Assembly: GCA_963920705.1 (NCBI GenBank)
Contig: OY987225.1
Span: forward strand, 34,325,458-34,389,457
Origin: Odiellus spinosus
Lineage: Eukaryota > Arthropoda > Arachnida > Opiliones > Phalangiidae
Length of the DNA stretch: 64,000 nt
Reading direction: 5' to 3'
Below, one piece after another: positions 1 to 11,828 of this stretch (position 1 is its first letter; each line of letters begins with the position of its first letter). Under the pieces are notes generated by a model that did no database searches, had not been told where the DNA came from, and saw nothing but the letters and a program-made list of their open reading frames with translations. The position numbers were made by a program, and so were the translations under genes.

Positions 1-256
1 AACGGTACCTTTCCGAGACTGAAACGGACTTAAAGTGGAACCCAAATCTACTTAAAACGGTACTTATCGATCGGATAAAGATTCTTTAAGTATTTTATAA
101 TCTTACTTCTAAACTATCTTATCTGTTCGTATTAATAATGTTATATAGATACTTAACTTTACCTAAAAATATTACAAAGAATTGAAAGTTTTAAAAAGGC
201 CCAAATGCATTTAATAAGAAAGACCTTTTCAAGGATCCAACATTTTTTTTTTTTTC

Positions 257-487
257 TTAAAGGGATAGTGAAATAAAAAGGAAATTACGAAATTTCAAAC
301 GTGGCAAGAATTAAATTGTAAATTGAAAATACTGATTTTTTATCGATTCAGCCTACTAAACGCAAAAACAGAAATCATACGTGTGACGTCATTTGATTGT
401 TCATAGAAACTAATTTTAATTTAATTACAAAATATAAATCTTTCCCGATTTTAAATTCAACTAAATTCCATTTCACCTTCCCTTTAA
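257..487. mobile_element. TTAA-type foldback MITE, copy 1
   Basis: The left end reads TTAAAGGGATAGTGAAAT and the right end reads ATTTCACCTTCCCTTTAA, so the termini are inverted repeats with TTAA at both edges. The element is 231 bp and has no coding capacity. Its interior holds a perfect TGACGTCA (384-391). TTAA duplication is typical of piggyBac and Kolobok transposons; which of these supplies the transposase cannot be told from the termini alone. Confidence 0.72.
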
Positions 488-1649
488 AAGGTGACTACAC
501 GTACACGTAGACGTTGACAATTAGATTTCGCGTATTAACGTCGGTATCTAACAAACGGGGGGTTTTTAATTTTATAAAGCCTAGATAATATTGCTTTTGT
601 TTTCGGGGGTTTTCATGGGGGGGGGGGGGGGGGTTTAGGAACCAAGGAGGGGCTGTCAGAATAAATGTCGAGCATTAATTTTCCCACGCACCCTTTCATA
701 CGTATCATAAGTCGCAACCTTAGACGGGTACTAAATTCCAATTGAAAAAACGCTTTTCCAATAATAATTTTGATTATTTATAAGAATGCAATTCTGAGTA
801 TATATCCCTTTGTTTTATAATATTAACAAATGAAATAAAACATAATTAACGATTTCGGGGATAGAATGGGGAGGGGGGGGGGGTGGGCCAAGCTTTAATG
901 AACCTCGAATTAATATCAGAGATAATTCGGAGTTGGAATATACGCCTCGGTAATAGTCTAAGGTAATTTTGAGTTCTCCATTATATTAGGTTGGGAAACT
1001 GGGGTTCTTGTTCATAAAGACCTCTCTCTCTCTATGGTGTGTGCGTGTGTGTATATTTGGGCGTTCATTTCCATTTAGCCGATTGTGTCACATCTGCATA
1101 AAGTCCTAATTAACCAAATTAACCATTCTAGCGTATATATCTACATATATATATATAATTTTAAAGGCTGGACCTCGATAACCCCCAAAACAAAGCCCTG
1201 ACATAATAGAACTGAATTAACATGTTTTACATTATAGCTATAACTTGGTTGTAACGCGTGGTCAAGTCAAAAGAAGTTGACCAAGAGATAGTCTAGGGTC
1301 TAGGTACAGTACAATTACTCGCTGTAAATATTGGAACAGATCTTACCAGTTAAAATAAGGTAAGGTTAGGTAAAGGTAATGAGTGCCCGCGACTCCATTT
1401 CTCGCAATAGGATTATTTTGGGTCTTTAGTGATAATGGTAGTAAAATCTGAAGCCTACGATTAGCGTTTACCACTCATAGTATAGAAAGAAAAAAATATA
1501 TTTCCCGCCAAAAAATCGTGTAATTATTAAAACTTGTCTAGAGAAGCATGGGAGTTAAAAAAAAAAAGGTTTACTAAAATATAGAAACGATTTTTTTTAT
1601 TCTCTTATGATCCGAGTTACGCTTTAAGAGTATTAGGCTTCATTTGGTA
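488..1649. other. Unassigned AT-rich DNA with long G runs
   Basis: No gene or transposon is recognised. It contains a short ACGT-rich dyad immediately after the preceding MITE (about 496-520), a run of 17 G at 617-633, a run of 11 G at 873-883 within a G-rich tract, a CT microsatellite near 1021-1034 and TA-rich repeats near 1132-1157. Confidence 0.6.
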
Positions 1650-2006
1650 TTAAAGGGAGAATGCAATTGCCCTACAAACTATTTTAAATAACTTATTTCA
1701 TGGAGTATATTTTACTTTATTAAAAAAAATACGGTTTTTAAAGATTAACTTTTAAATTAATTAAAATATACTCCACGAAGTAGCGGTTTTTTTTTAAATA
1801 ATTTCTATTAAGTGATACCATGGGAACAAAGATTAGGTTTAAATTGGGTTAATCCATTGAAAATTACAAATTTTAAACTGGATAATTGTTTAAGTTACTC
1901 CGAAAAAAGGCTTAACAAGGATCCATTGTGAATTGGATATTTTAAAGGGAGAGTTAAAAGAAAAATTAAGTCTTTTTCTAGAAAACTGGCCGCATTCTCC
2001 CTTTGA
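1650..2006. mobile_element. TTAA-type foldback MITE, copy 2
   Basis: The left end TTAAAGGGAGAATGC pairs with the right end GCATTCTCCCTTTGA; one terminal TTAA has decayed. A second inverted pair lies inside (about 1697-1722 with 1758-1785, sharing a GGAGTATATTTTA core), and another TTAAAGGGAGAG end at about 1942 suggests nesting or a partial duplication. No coding capacity. Confidence 0.6.
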
Positions 2007-2473
2007 AGTGGGACTTCTAGGAGTCGCTAGGAATAAATATATCGTGAGTCACGATGAGTTGAACTGATTCGTCCATTGTCTCTCGAATCACGCGCTAACA
2101 CCTCTAATGGTTCGTAGACATATTACAATTCCAAAGATAGCGCCTTTTAACGCTCCATCCAAAAGGAAACAAAAAATCCTTTTTTCAATAACGTTAACAA
2201 TAGGGGATAAAAGGAAGCTTAAAATAGTCGTGCGTGGCTAGACCGTATAAAGCGTACGTACAACGAGCGCCGCAAAATGACCGAGAAGCCATCGTCAAAC
2301 AAAACGATACAAATTCGCAAAAATTATTGGCCCCCTAAACAACGCGTCAGATTCGGTAAGGCGCTTTTTGTCCAAAGAAAAACAGTATAGACGATTATCA
2401 TCGTCAAGTTCAATATACGCAAATTATAATGGTTGCGAGCAATCCCGCTTTAAAACATCATTGGATGAAAGAA
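2007..2473. other. Unassigned DNA between a MITE and an array
   Basis: No gene, RNA or repeat unit is recognised. The composition is AT-rich with scattered CG dinucleotides. Confidence 0.5.
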
Positions 2474-2806
2474 ATCGCGAGCTATCCTTTTTTTTATTTG
2501 AGTCAAATCGCGCGCTAGGCTTATTACACGTTTATTATTTTAGTAAAATCACGCGCTAGGCCTATTACAATTTTATTATTTTAATAAAACCGCGTGCTAA
2601 GTTTATTCTACGTTTATTATTTCAGTAAAATCACGCGCTAGGCCTATTTCGCGTTTATTATTTCAAAATCACGCGCTGAGCTTATTCCACGTTTATTACT
2701 TCATTAAAATCACGCGCTAGGTCTATTCCACGATTATTATTTCTGTAAAATCGCGCGCTAGACCTATTCCACGTTTATTATTTCAATAAAAATCGCGCGC
2801 TAGCTC
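2474..2806. repeat. About 41-bp minisatellite with CACGCGCTAG core
   Basis: About eight diverged copies of a unit containing ATCACGCGCTAGGCCTATT and CGTTTATTATTTCA. Cores lie near 2511, 2552, 2591, 2633, 2671, 2712, 2753 and 2795, a spacing of 38-42 bp. The CG-rich core stands out in AT-rich surroundings. The short frame overlapping it at 2368-2559 is not a gene. Confidence 0.85.
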
Positions 2807-3252
2807 ACGTGTTTCCAAAAAGGTATACGTATAGTAACGTATATACGTTGAAATAATAATTTTAGCGTAAATAAAGTCCGAAAATAATAGTTTTAACCCC
2901 ATTTCTTTTGGAATCTCCGTTAGATAATTTGAGAGTGATAGTGTGACGGGCACGACCCCGAGCGAGCGCTAAAAGCGATTTAAATAAACAAAACGGTATA
3001 AAAATCACGAATAAATTATAACAGCGGCGGGCGCGAGGTACCGGCCGAATGTTTATACATTACATTAAAAGCCTTATTACTTATTTGATGGGAAAAAATG
3101 ATTTTTAAGAGATGATCTAAGACACTCTTAATACGAACTCGTTTTAATGGCGGAAAAAATTTCGAGCCCAGATTTGAAAATAAACACGAAGACGAAGAGG
3201 TGAAATTACACGCCCGACCTATGCCTGGATACTACATTATTTTATCCTAGTT
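2807..3252. other. Unassigned AT-rich DNA
   Basis: No feature recognised. A somewhat GC-richer patch lies near 2942-2970 and 3024-3050. Confidence 0.5.
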
Positions 3253-3538
3253 TTAAAGGGATGATGAAGACGACGGCCTTTACCCAATGATTCGACCAAA
3301 TAGATCAACCTGAAGTGGACCAAAAATTAAAATGGCTTTGGTCCACTTTTTTTTATATATATTTATTTTTACAGTTACTGTAGTATTTTTAACTGTTATA
3401 CATCTATACATATTTTGAATCGTTTTCAATCGAGATTTTCATATGGAACACGCGAAATATTTGGAGATTTTTATTTATGTTTTAATCGATTAAGAAAAAT
3501 TGTTTAATTTCCTTCATTATCCCTTTAAATTGTATACG
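3253..3538. mobile_element. TTAA-type foldback MITE, copy 3
   Basis: The left end TTAAAGGGATGATGAAG pairs with the right end CTTCATTATCCCTTTAA, with TTAA at both edges; length 286 bp. Non-coding. It is most like the one-ended copy at 38017. Confidence 0.75.
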
Positions 3539-4137
3539 AAATGAGCGGTGTTTAATCGCGTTTCAATCTAAAATAGGCATTTTCTTTGTTGAGCGAAAGA
3601 ACGAATTATTTCTAAATATATACGAAGTGTATGGAGACTATGGCGGGCGAAACCATTACCGGCTTAGCATCTTAAAGAGCGTGCTTAAAAAAAAATTGCG
3701 CAGTGTTATCGAGGAATCCGCGATTAAAATCAAACGCAATTAACGCCAACTACGAGAGAGAGAGAGAGATGGTTTCTCGAGAAACCTTTTTTTAAAAAAC
3801 CAAATTGCCCCGAAAATGATGAGAGTCAACCCGCCCGAGAAAAATTACGTTCAATTTTTAGCCCATCTAAGTTCAGTTCACATTAAGATTTAATTGATAG
3901 TTATATGGGGTTATATTAGAGAAAAGTTAAGACGCAGCTAGGTGTACAATTACCTTATAATTGTATTTATTTTTTCATATTTTTAGTGATATATAATTAT
4001 TTAATATTATATTTTATTTATTAATGTTAATTAAGATATGTTAATTAGTATATAGTTAAAGATATAATTGTTCGTGTATAAATAATGCTATGTTTGTTGA
4101 AGGTATAATTTTTATCCGTGTTTGATTAATTTTTGGG
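3539..4137. other. Unassigned DNA with GA microsatellite
   Basis: A GA dinucleotide run lies at about 3754-3769. From 3940 the sequence is extremely AT-rich. No gene recognised. Confidence 0.5.
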
Positions 4138-4521
4138 AGATTATGGTATTCTAGATTTAGCTTTATAGAGTTAAGATTATGTTAATCAAGATTTAAATTA
4201 TTAGAGTTAAGATTATGTTAATCAAGATTTAAATTATTAGAGTTAAGATTATGTTAATCAAGATTTAAATTATTAGAGTTAATATTATGATATTATAGAT
4301 TAATATTATTAGAGTTAAGATTATGATATTACGGATTAATATTATTAGAGTTAATATTATGATATTATAGATTTAGCATATTAGAGTTAAGATTATATTA
4401 TTCTGGATTTAGCTTATTAGAGTTAAGATTATGTTAATCAAGATTTAAATTATTAGAGTTAAGATTATGTTAATCAAGATTTAGATTAATAGAGTCAAGA
4501 TTACGTTATTCTAGATTTACC
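4138..4521. repeat. 36-bp minisatellite
   Basis: About ten tandem copies of a 36-bp unit built around AGAGTTAAGATTATGTTAAT. Two unit types alternate, one with TTAATCAAGATTTAAATT and one with TATTCTAGATTTAGC or TATTATAGATTAATA. Each unit of the first type carries the dyad GATTA-TGT-TAATC. Non-coding. Confidence 0.88.
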
Positions 4522-5206
4522 ACGTAATTACAAATTTCCAAAATTAGAGTAATTTTAGAAGTGCCATTTTAAAGCAAAAGTAGTGTCCTAATAGAGAGAT
4601 GTTCTAGGTTTGAAACGGAATAAAATCCTGACCACGCACGCATTCACTTTCCGGGGAAACAAAAAATTGACAAAAACTTCACGTATTTTGTCGGGGTTTG
4701 CGAAGAGGGGGTACGGGCCATAAATTGTCTTAAAAGACTCAGGCGCTTTTGCTCGAGATTTCTAATATCAAAACTAAATGGTTACCGGTACACGAATTTT
4801 TAATTATTTGCCGCCGCGTTGCTTCGGACGTGACTCGAGACCCCAAAAAAAAAAATAAAAATGTTCATTTCTTATTCTATATCCCGCGATTCCAAAATGA
4901 AATTTCGGGTCTGTATTTAAAATTCAATTTTTAATTCGCATCCCACGCGAGCTCAGACGCGGTAATTATAATTTACGAACTTAACGTTATTTTCAATGGG
5001 GAAACTGGATTTGTTACGCCAATTTTCTCGCCTTTTTTTTAAATTTTAAATTTTTAAAATATTTAACATTTCCTTTAAAGGGTAACGCGCTGCTAAATAA
5101 TATTCGTTTTTACGCCAAAAAGATAGAGCAGAAAAATCTAGCTAAAATATACATTTTGTACATTTAATACTCGTTTTGTACAATGACAATAAAAAGCTTT
5201 AAGCGA
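4522..5206. other. Unassigned AT-rich DNA
   Basis: No gene recognised. A 61-codon frame at 4749-4934 runs through an A tract and resembles no protein. A TTAAAGGG-like end near 5074 lacks a clear partner. Confidence 0.5.
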
Positions 5207-5465
5207 AGTTGCGCGAGTTTTATTTCAAATAAATGGAACTATCGCGAGATTTTGCGCGCGCGAATTCACGCGCTTTGAAAAAAATGAATTTAATTAAAAT
5301 TGGCGCGCGCGGAAATTCGCGCGCTTTTTACAATTCCGGCGCGAGATAAAAATGGCGGGAAAATTAAACAACTCCCTTAATTCTGAAAATTCAAATTGAG
5401 ATTGGCGCGTGCGGAATTTCGCGCGCTTTTCCTCAAATGTAAGAACTCCAATTTCTGCACGAGAT
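5207..5465. repeat. Degenerate CG-rich repeat (GCGCGC clusters)
   Basis: Three to four imperfect copies of a block with GGCGCGCGCGGAAATTCGCG and the partner CGCGAGATTTT, separated by AT-rich DNA. Parts are self-complementary. It looks like a decayed minisatellite; similar CG-rich words recur near 2474-2806, 20590-20660, 28060-28275 and 40430-40450. Confidence 0.6.
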
Positions 5466-6681
5466 TTTTACAAATTCGGCCACTCCCCTTTTCTGAAAAT
5501 TTTACGTCATTTACAAATCCTCTTTACTAAAAAACGGTTAAATATTTCAGAGTAAATTATTTATAGACGCTACAAATATTTTAATAGTTTTGGACGGAAT
5601 TAATTTCGCTGTCTTTCCACCTTAATATTTTCTTTATAGGTTACTCTATACGGGCGAGGCAATTATCAATAATTAAAGTCTGGGCAATTATTTATATACC
5701 TATAATTAAAACTTCCAAAATTCGGATCAAATATGAAGTAATTATAAGCTTTTAATTTGACATTTTATACGTGTGGGTTGAAAATGCTCGACTTCCATCG
5801 CTTCCAGGATGTTTAGAGATTATTAAATTTTCTTGGAAAACTTTTCCTTCGATTTAATTTCCCTAATTTAAATTATAATTGCTCTTATTTGTTGATTTAA
5901 TATTTAAATTTCTCACATTCTCAAAAACAATTTGACCCATTTTAATTTTTACATTTTTTTAAAAATTTAGAATTATTCCATACGTGGATTTTGAAAATTT
6001 CCCTTCAACCTCGGATAAATTTAACCTATTTTAAAAATTCTAGCGAATCATAAAATCATTTTCTTGTTTTATTAAATTCCTGTTAACCTTTCAACTATTT
6101 TTTAAAACAAATTATGGGTAATTTTACACCAAATCTAATAATTATTAACCTTTAAACTTTGAAACACTAATTTCAATTAATTTTAAAATAACTATCAAAT
6201 CTCCAAATCGATTTCGTCTGTTTAAAATCCCTATCAACCTTAATAACCATTCTAGCAATTTTTAAATTCCAGACACCACCAAACCAAATTTGCGACTAAT
6301 TAAATTAAATTTTTAAAATATCAGTAAAATGAATTAAATGCGAACTGGACTTTGAATTAAAGTTAATCTTTCATCCGGGCTCGCGATTTTCATAAAGAAT
6401 GAAGAATGCAGAATGGGGGAGAATAAATAATAATTGGCATAACGTGATGGCTGCGAAGTTTTTAAATATTTCCATATAGGAGTACTGTTTTTCAAAGCAT
6501 CAGGATAGGGGGTAGGAGATATAAAAATAATTTCAGATAGATTTTCTCTTTTACCCTTCCGCGCTGCTACGATCGAAAGAGAAATCGGGGTTCCGGCTTC
6601 AAATGACCCTACACTTGTCTAAATCAACCCTAAATTTCCCAGGCTACGAACCATAGACTCCCTGACATATATATTCGGATC
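5466..6681. other. Unassigned AT-rich DNA, 1.2 kb
   Basis: Very AT-rich single-copy sequence with many TTTAAATT-like words. No gene, RNA or transposon end recognised. Confidence 0.5.
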
Positions 6682-7054
6682 TTAAAGGGAGGGTGAAGAG
6701 AAAAACAAAGAATTTTATTCAAAATAAGACAAATTCGAGTATTAAAAAATATTCTGTAAAAAAAAATCGCGTTTAATTAATTGGAGACACTTCGATTAAC
6801 CAAGGAAACCCTTTTATACCTTTATCTTAATAAAATCCCCGCGACACGCGCAGCGGGACACTCTTTGAACGCGTACCACAGCGCGTGTCGCGTATGTTTA
6901 AGATACAGAGGGAGTCTTTTGATTGGTCGCGGGTTCTCCTTTTAATTCAACGCCCAAATTCAGTTCAGAATGTTTTAATCCACGCGAAATAGGCTTATTT
7001 TTAATATTAAACAATCGATAAAACACTTCATTTTCATTTTCACCCTCCTTTTAA
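6682..7054. mobile_element. TTAA-type MITE, subfamily with CGACAC core, copy 4
   Basis: The left end TTAAAGGGAGGGTGAA pairs with the right end TTCACCCTCCTTTTAA; 373 bp. The interior CTTAATAAAATCCC(C/A)GCGACAC and the block CTCTTTGAA are shared with the element at 17210-17577, so these two are sister copies. A CCAAT-type motif GATTGGTCGC lies at 6921-6930. Confidence 0.75.
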
Positions 7055-7964
7055 AGATTAAATAGGTATCCCCTACTTAATACGTATTGCAAACTCAATC
7101 TGATATTAACTACAATCGTACCCTTTACAACGTATCATATTTTTTCTATAGTTATAAAAGGGAAGGATTAAACCTTGGCGTATTGCAATCTCGGGGTGAT
7201 CTAGAGCGTGGTAGCTCGCGCTGCCTGCCATCCCGATCTCGCGCGCGCATTTTTTTTTATTTTTTTAATCTACCTGGCCTCCCTTTGATTATTCGCGAAA
7301 TAAGATTGAATAGAGTGGAAGGCGGGAAACCGTTTTTCGCCTCCATCGTTTCGATTCGTTTTCATTCGTTCTTAATTCGCGAACGAAATAGATTTTTATA
7401 GGTGGTGATAATCAAGGGTAAAATTTATCACGCGCGGTGGCGGCAGAGCGCCCGTTTTATCATATTCGCTTCTAATCACGCGGAGCTCGTGTCAAGAATT
7501 AAAACCGTGGCGTAATGTTACTTAATGTTAAAACCTCGTTGAACGAAAGTAGATCTTATAAATTAATCAAGAACGCCGAGAGCAGAACGGGCCCGAAACG
7601 TTTTTGATTTATATCGGCAAAAACCAAACACGTTTCGTAAAACGCCATGAACAGTCTGTCCGTCCTCCAGCCTGTCTTCTACCTCAACCCCGTCATACGT
7701 GGAAACTTCAAAAAACTAAGACCCGCTAAGTGGCTAAGAACAAGTTGTCAAGAAAAGGACTAGATCTCTCATATCCCAATCAACGTGTATCGAAATAATC
7801 CGCTTTTCTGATTAATTAATCCAATTATTAATTCGTAGAATAAGATCTTTCTACGAATGTAATTAAAGATTATACATTCATTTTTCATAGATTACCCCTT
7901 TAAAATTAATATTTGATATTTAGAAAGTATATTTCCTTGACCCTTCATTCTAAATTAAAATTTC
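7055..7964. other. Unassigned DNA with a lone TTAA-type end
   Basis: Moderately mixed composition; a 104-codon frame at 7087-7401 is rich in Arg, Ser and Phe and matches nothing I recognise. ATTACCCCTTTAA at 7891-7903 looks like the right end of a TTAA element whose left end I cannot find. Confidence 0.45.
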
Positions 7965-8250
7965 ATAGCTCGAGATTATTATTTGACCTTTTGAAATTAA
8001 TTTCATTGGTCGAGAATATTATTTGACCTTATTAGATTAATTTTTTAATCCGAGATTATTATTTAACCTTTTGAGATTAATTTTATAACGCGAGTTCATT
8101 ATTTGACCTTCTGAAATTAATTTCATTGGTCGAGATGATCTTTTGAGGTTAATTTTATAATGCGAGTTCATTATTTGATGTTTTTGAGGGTTTTTCCTAA
8201 TCCAAAATAGTTTTTTTATTTTTTAAGATTAATTTCATAATCCAAGATTA
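7965..8250. repeat. Degenerate 40-bp tandem repeat
   Basis: Diverged copies of a unit with CGAGATTATTATTTGACCTT followed by TGAAATTAATTTCATTGG. CGAG cores lie near 7971, 8010, 8050, 8091, 8133 and 8163. The second half contains the dyad TGAAATTAATTTCA. Confidence 0.75.
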
Positions 8251-8703
8251 ATATAAGAGCATTTGAAATTAATTAATCGAAGATTATTATATATTTGAGG
8301 TTAATTTTCATAATAAATAGATTGTCATTAATACATTAATAGAGCTACATAAATGATTATGAATTTATAATTCGAACGAAACTCTTTATTTCGCTATAGT
8401 TCAAAATCTGGGTGTCTATAAAAACAGGCTCGATCCCATATTAAAAAAAAAGGTGAACGCTATAGGTACGGGAGAGTTATACCTCAAGTTTAGTGGGTGG
8501 TGTTAGCTTAACGATGGGAGGCAAGAAGAAAACGGGCTGTAGATGATGAGAGCGACGCCTTCGGGAGGCCCAACCGAAGATATATACCGAAAAGCGAGAT
8601 AGAGAGCCTTACAGTCATTAATTCAAGGGGCAATTAACGCGCCCGCCATCCCCATCCTCCTCTCCATCCTCCCTTTCTCTCGAAGATGATGAAGGAAAAG
8701 ATG

Positions 8704-8734
<31 letters not shown>

Positions 8735-9718
8735 TTTTTTTTTCATCCCATCTCTCGCCACGCGGATCAGATGAAAAATATTATAAAAAAAAAATAAAAA
8801 ATCCGGTTGGGATGGATTCGTGTTCGCGCCAAAGAGGGGAGAGAAAAATTACACACAAGACGAACGCCTTTAATGAATCAAAAATAAAGTTGATGGGCCC
8901 AACCATGGCTAGCACGCGAGCTTGAGAGAGCACCCCTCCAACGTATACCGTACTCTATAGAGTTATATGAAGGGAATTATGGGAAATCTCATCTATATTC
9001 TCATCAAGGCCCGTTCGCATTTAATGAAAATTTAAATACTTGTAATTAAACTTATTATTATTATTATTATTGTCACTCACAAGTCAGTGGGTAATAACAT
9101 TTCAATTTCACTAATATTTTATCAACTATTCTATTAATTCACGCAAAATTTATTTACCGTTGTGATTAACTAATAATATTTAAATTTTTTTAATTAAACT
9201 GATTTTCTAGTAATAAATATTAATAATATTAACCATATTCTAATTTCCCTGATATTTCCAAATTTTTCGTGTTCGCGTGTACCGTGTAATGATAATTTAA
9301 GTTATGACCTAAATTATTAATTATTAAAGCTAGTACACGAAGTTAATCTTTCTAAAACTAGTAAAATTTCTAAGAGTGTTGGACAATACCTCTTTACGTA
9401 TATATTGGGAGTTGTATTCTTCAATAACGCGAGCAAAAAGCTGTCAGCCAGATTGATAGTTCAAAGCGAATCTAAGTGATGGAGAAGGGCCTACAATTAA
9501 ATATAGCAAAGATTCAAACCCAGGGATGCTTTCAAAAATATCGCGAGATTCGAATAAATAAATAAAACTATTGAAAAAGTGGACGACTGACTCGAAAACC
9601 ACGTGGCGCGCTACACCCGCTACAATAGCCAAAAGAATAGTTACAATAGACATCGAGAGAACAACTTCTGGACCCCCTAGAATTAAGCCACATTCGCACG
9701 ATCAAACATTACAATCAG
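8251..9718. other. Unassigned DNA with A29 tract and TTA repeat
   Basis: A run of 29 A lies at 8704-8732 and a TTA trinucleotide repeat at about 9053-9072. GC-richer patches at 8520-8700 and 8800-8930 hold no convincing frame. The short frames here run through the A tract. Confidence 0.5.
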
Positions 9719-10056
9719 CAGAAGTAAATAAAACCCTCCTTTGAAGTCTATTACTCCCGGGTCTTGTCTACCCCTCTCTGTATGGGTTAGTTTCAAAAAG
9801 CGCGATTCGTACGCCTCCTAACGGTAGATGTTTTCGGAGCGGGAGTTCGTCGAGCGAATATCTCTAGCAGCCTCGGAATTCGTCAAAAAAACGTCGTCGT
9901 TTGTGGAGAGAGAGAATTTCCAATTTTCCGTAGACAGGGGGGTATGAAGTAGGACCCCTCCGATCTCGTAAAATTGGGAATTTTACCCATACAGAGAGGA
10001 GCGCTATATGGAACATTGGAGTAGTAGACTTCAAAGGAGGGTTTCATCGGCTTCTG
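9719..10056 (-). mobile_element. CAGAAG-family MITE, copy A (near-perfect 7-bp TSD)
   Basis: A 338-bp element with termini CAGAAGTAAATAAAACCC and GGGTTTCATCGGCTTCTG. A second inverted block, CCTCTCTGTATGGG, lies inside both arms. Flanks are CAATCAG and AAATCAG, a 7-bp duplication with one mismatch. Strand is given relative to copies C-E. It contains the 30-bp stretch missing from copy B. Short frames through it are shadows of the repeat. Confidence 0.88.
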
Positions 10057-10087
10057 AAATCAGTCAAAATAGAATTCATATAAATAA

Positions 10088-10263
10088 AGCTACGTTTTCA
10101 CTAGATACTTTGGGATCGTTTCCAAACCGTTTCGGATGTTCAAATCGATTTTTAAAGCTAATAATTACATTTTTGGATAATATATCCCTACAGTTGACCC
10201 CATCATTTTCCATTTTGACCTTCACAAAACGGTTTTTTCAAAGTCTCTAGTGTGAACGTAGCT
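10088..10263. mobile_element. Harbinger-like MITE with TAA duplication
   Basis: The left end AGCTACGTTTTCACTAGA pairs with the right end TCTAGTGTGAACGTAGCT. TAA lies directly outside both ends (10085-10087 and 10264-10266), matching the 3-bp TWA preference of PIF/Harbinger elements. 176 bp, non-coding; it sits 31 bp after the CAGAAG copy. The foldback near 49300-49728 has similar GTTCACACTAG and ATCGATTT words. Confidence 0.65.
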
Positions 10264-10266
10264 TAA

Positions 10267-11033
10267 ATGCAGGATTCAGTCAAATGATAAGAGTTTGTTT
10301 AAAAACGTCTCTAGGTGGCGCAAAGTGACGCCTACAAAATAAATTGGGATATCTCTAGTGTACGTTGAAAGCGTTGGGTTCATCTGATTGGTTCGATTTT
10401 ATACTTAAGAAATTAAAACACCAAAAAGTGTCTAATGATTTTGAAACAATTCTAGAAAACGCTTTATGGCGTCCGAAAATGAATTCAAAAGATGTTCTAT
10501 TTTTAGCTACAAGTTTATATTTAAGGAATGGCGTTCAACACGTATTTTATCGCTAATTAGCTGTCAATCCAAGAAAAACGCCTACTACACAAATTTACCT
10601 TAAAAATTCAAGAAATCGTAGCACAATAAATTCATACCCAACATACACCGAAATTCCCTCGATTTATTCTTGTTCACGGGGTCCTCTCAAAGTTTTAGGG
10701 CCATGTTTTTGAAGGTAAGTATAGGGTTACCTGAAAACCTCTCCAAGTTAAATAGGGTTTCAAATACACGCACCTATTCAGTCAATGGTCGTTTTATAAC
10801 TGGAATTTACTGACACCAGGGAGGTCTCAATTTTGGGTCGCCCATAAGGACCCGGGTAGCTCATCAATTGATGGAATTGTGGGAAAATCACAATCTATAA
10901 TTCAACCTCCTTCCCTGGTTGTTAAAATATCTAAAATTGGGAATTTTCTCACGTTTCTAGACGAATCCAGCTAAGCCTATTTTGTAAATGTAAAACTAGA
11001 CGTATACGTACGAGTTTTAAGTACGATTTATAT
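10267..11033. other. Unassigned DNA between two CAGAAG elements
   Basis: No repeat recognised. A frame at 10365-10556 (63 codons) has a mixed, protein-like composition but no family I recognise. An isolated splice-donor-like AAGGTAAGTAT lies at 10713-10723. Neither is enough to call an exon. Confidence 0.4.
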
Positions 11034-11341
11034 CAGAAGTAGATGAAACCCTCCTTTGAAGTTTATTACTCCCTGGTCTTGTCTACCCCTCTCTGTATGG
11101 GTTAGTTTCAAAAAGCGCGATTGGTACGCATCCTAACGGTAGATATTTTCGGAGCGGGAGTTCGTCGAGCGAATAACGTCGTCGTTTGTGGAGAGAGAGA
11201 ATTTCCAATTTTCCGTAGACAGGGGGGTATGAAGTAGGACCCCTCCGATCTCGTAAAATTGGAAATTTTACCCATACAGAGAGGAGCGCTATATGGAACA
11301 TTAGAGTAGTAGACTTCAAAGGAGGGTTTCATCGGCTTCTG
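11034..11341 (-). mobile_element. CAGAAG-family MITE, copy B (7-bp TSD TTTATAT)
   Basis: A 308-bp copy with termini CAGAAGTAGATGAAACCC and GGGTTTCATCGGCTTCTG. TTTATAT directly flanks both ends. Compared with copy A it lacks exactly 30 bp between GCGAATA and ACGTCGTCG (about 11176). Inverted CCTCTCTGTATGGG blocks and the GTAAAATT/AATTTTAC-type dyad of the family are present. Non-coding. Confidence 0.93.
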
Positions 11342-11812
11342 TTTATATCTATATATTTATTAAAATCTCATAATTAAAAAAATTAAAATTTATGAAAAAT
11401 GTTCCAACAGCATTCAGTTTTCAAAATGTAACTTTTTTAATATACTTTTTTTTTCTTCTATTTGTTAGTGTGATTAACGACTAAGGCTCAAAATAATGGG
11501 AAAGATAGAACCTATTATGGAAACTCTTGAGAGAGAGAGAATAAAAAAAAAAAAAAAAACCAAGACAGAGAGGGGCCAACAAAAATCTAAAAACACGCTC
11601 AAATTTTGGCCCTTTTTTTATTTTTCACGCTCTTACGAAAGATAATTGGCCTTAAGATTTATCGTATTTTGTAGTCGGTGCCAGGCCTAAATTAGGCTTA
11701 AAAACTCTCGTTAAACTACCTCTAATTATTTCTAATTTTCTTTCCAGAGAAAAAAAATGATGTAAAGCCGAATAAAATAGATAGAGGAATTCTGGGCCAA
11801 CGTTATTTCATT
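11342..11812. other. Unassigned AT-rich DNA
   Basis: Contains a GAGAGAGA/A-rich tract near 11529-11560. No gene or element end recognised. Confidence 0.5.
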
Positions 11813-11828
11813 TTAAAGGAATAATATA

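Noticed and set aside
1360..1376. TTAGG-like words suggesting telomeric repeat
   Set aside because: Only one or two imperfect words (TAAGGTTAGGTAAAGG), with no tandem run.
10365..10723. 63-codon frame followed by an open stretch ending at AAGGTAAGTAT
   Set aside because: The composition is protein-like and the donor is good, but the two are in separate frames with stops between them and there is no recognised domain.
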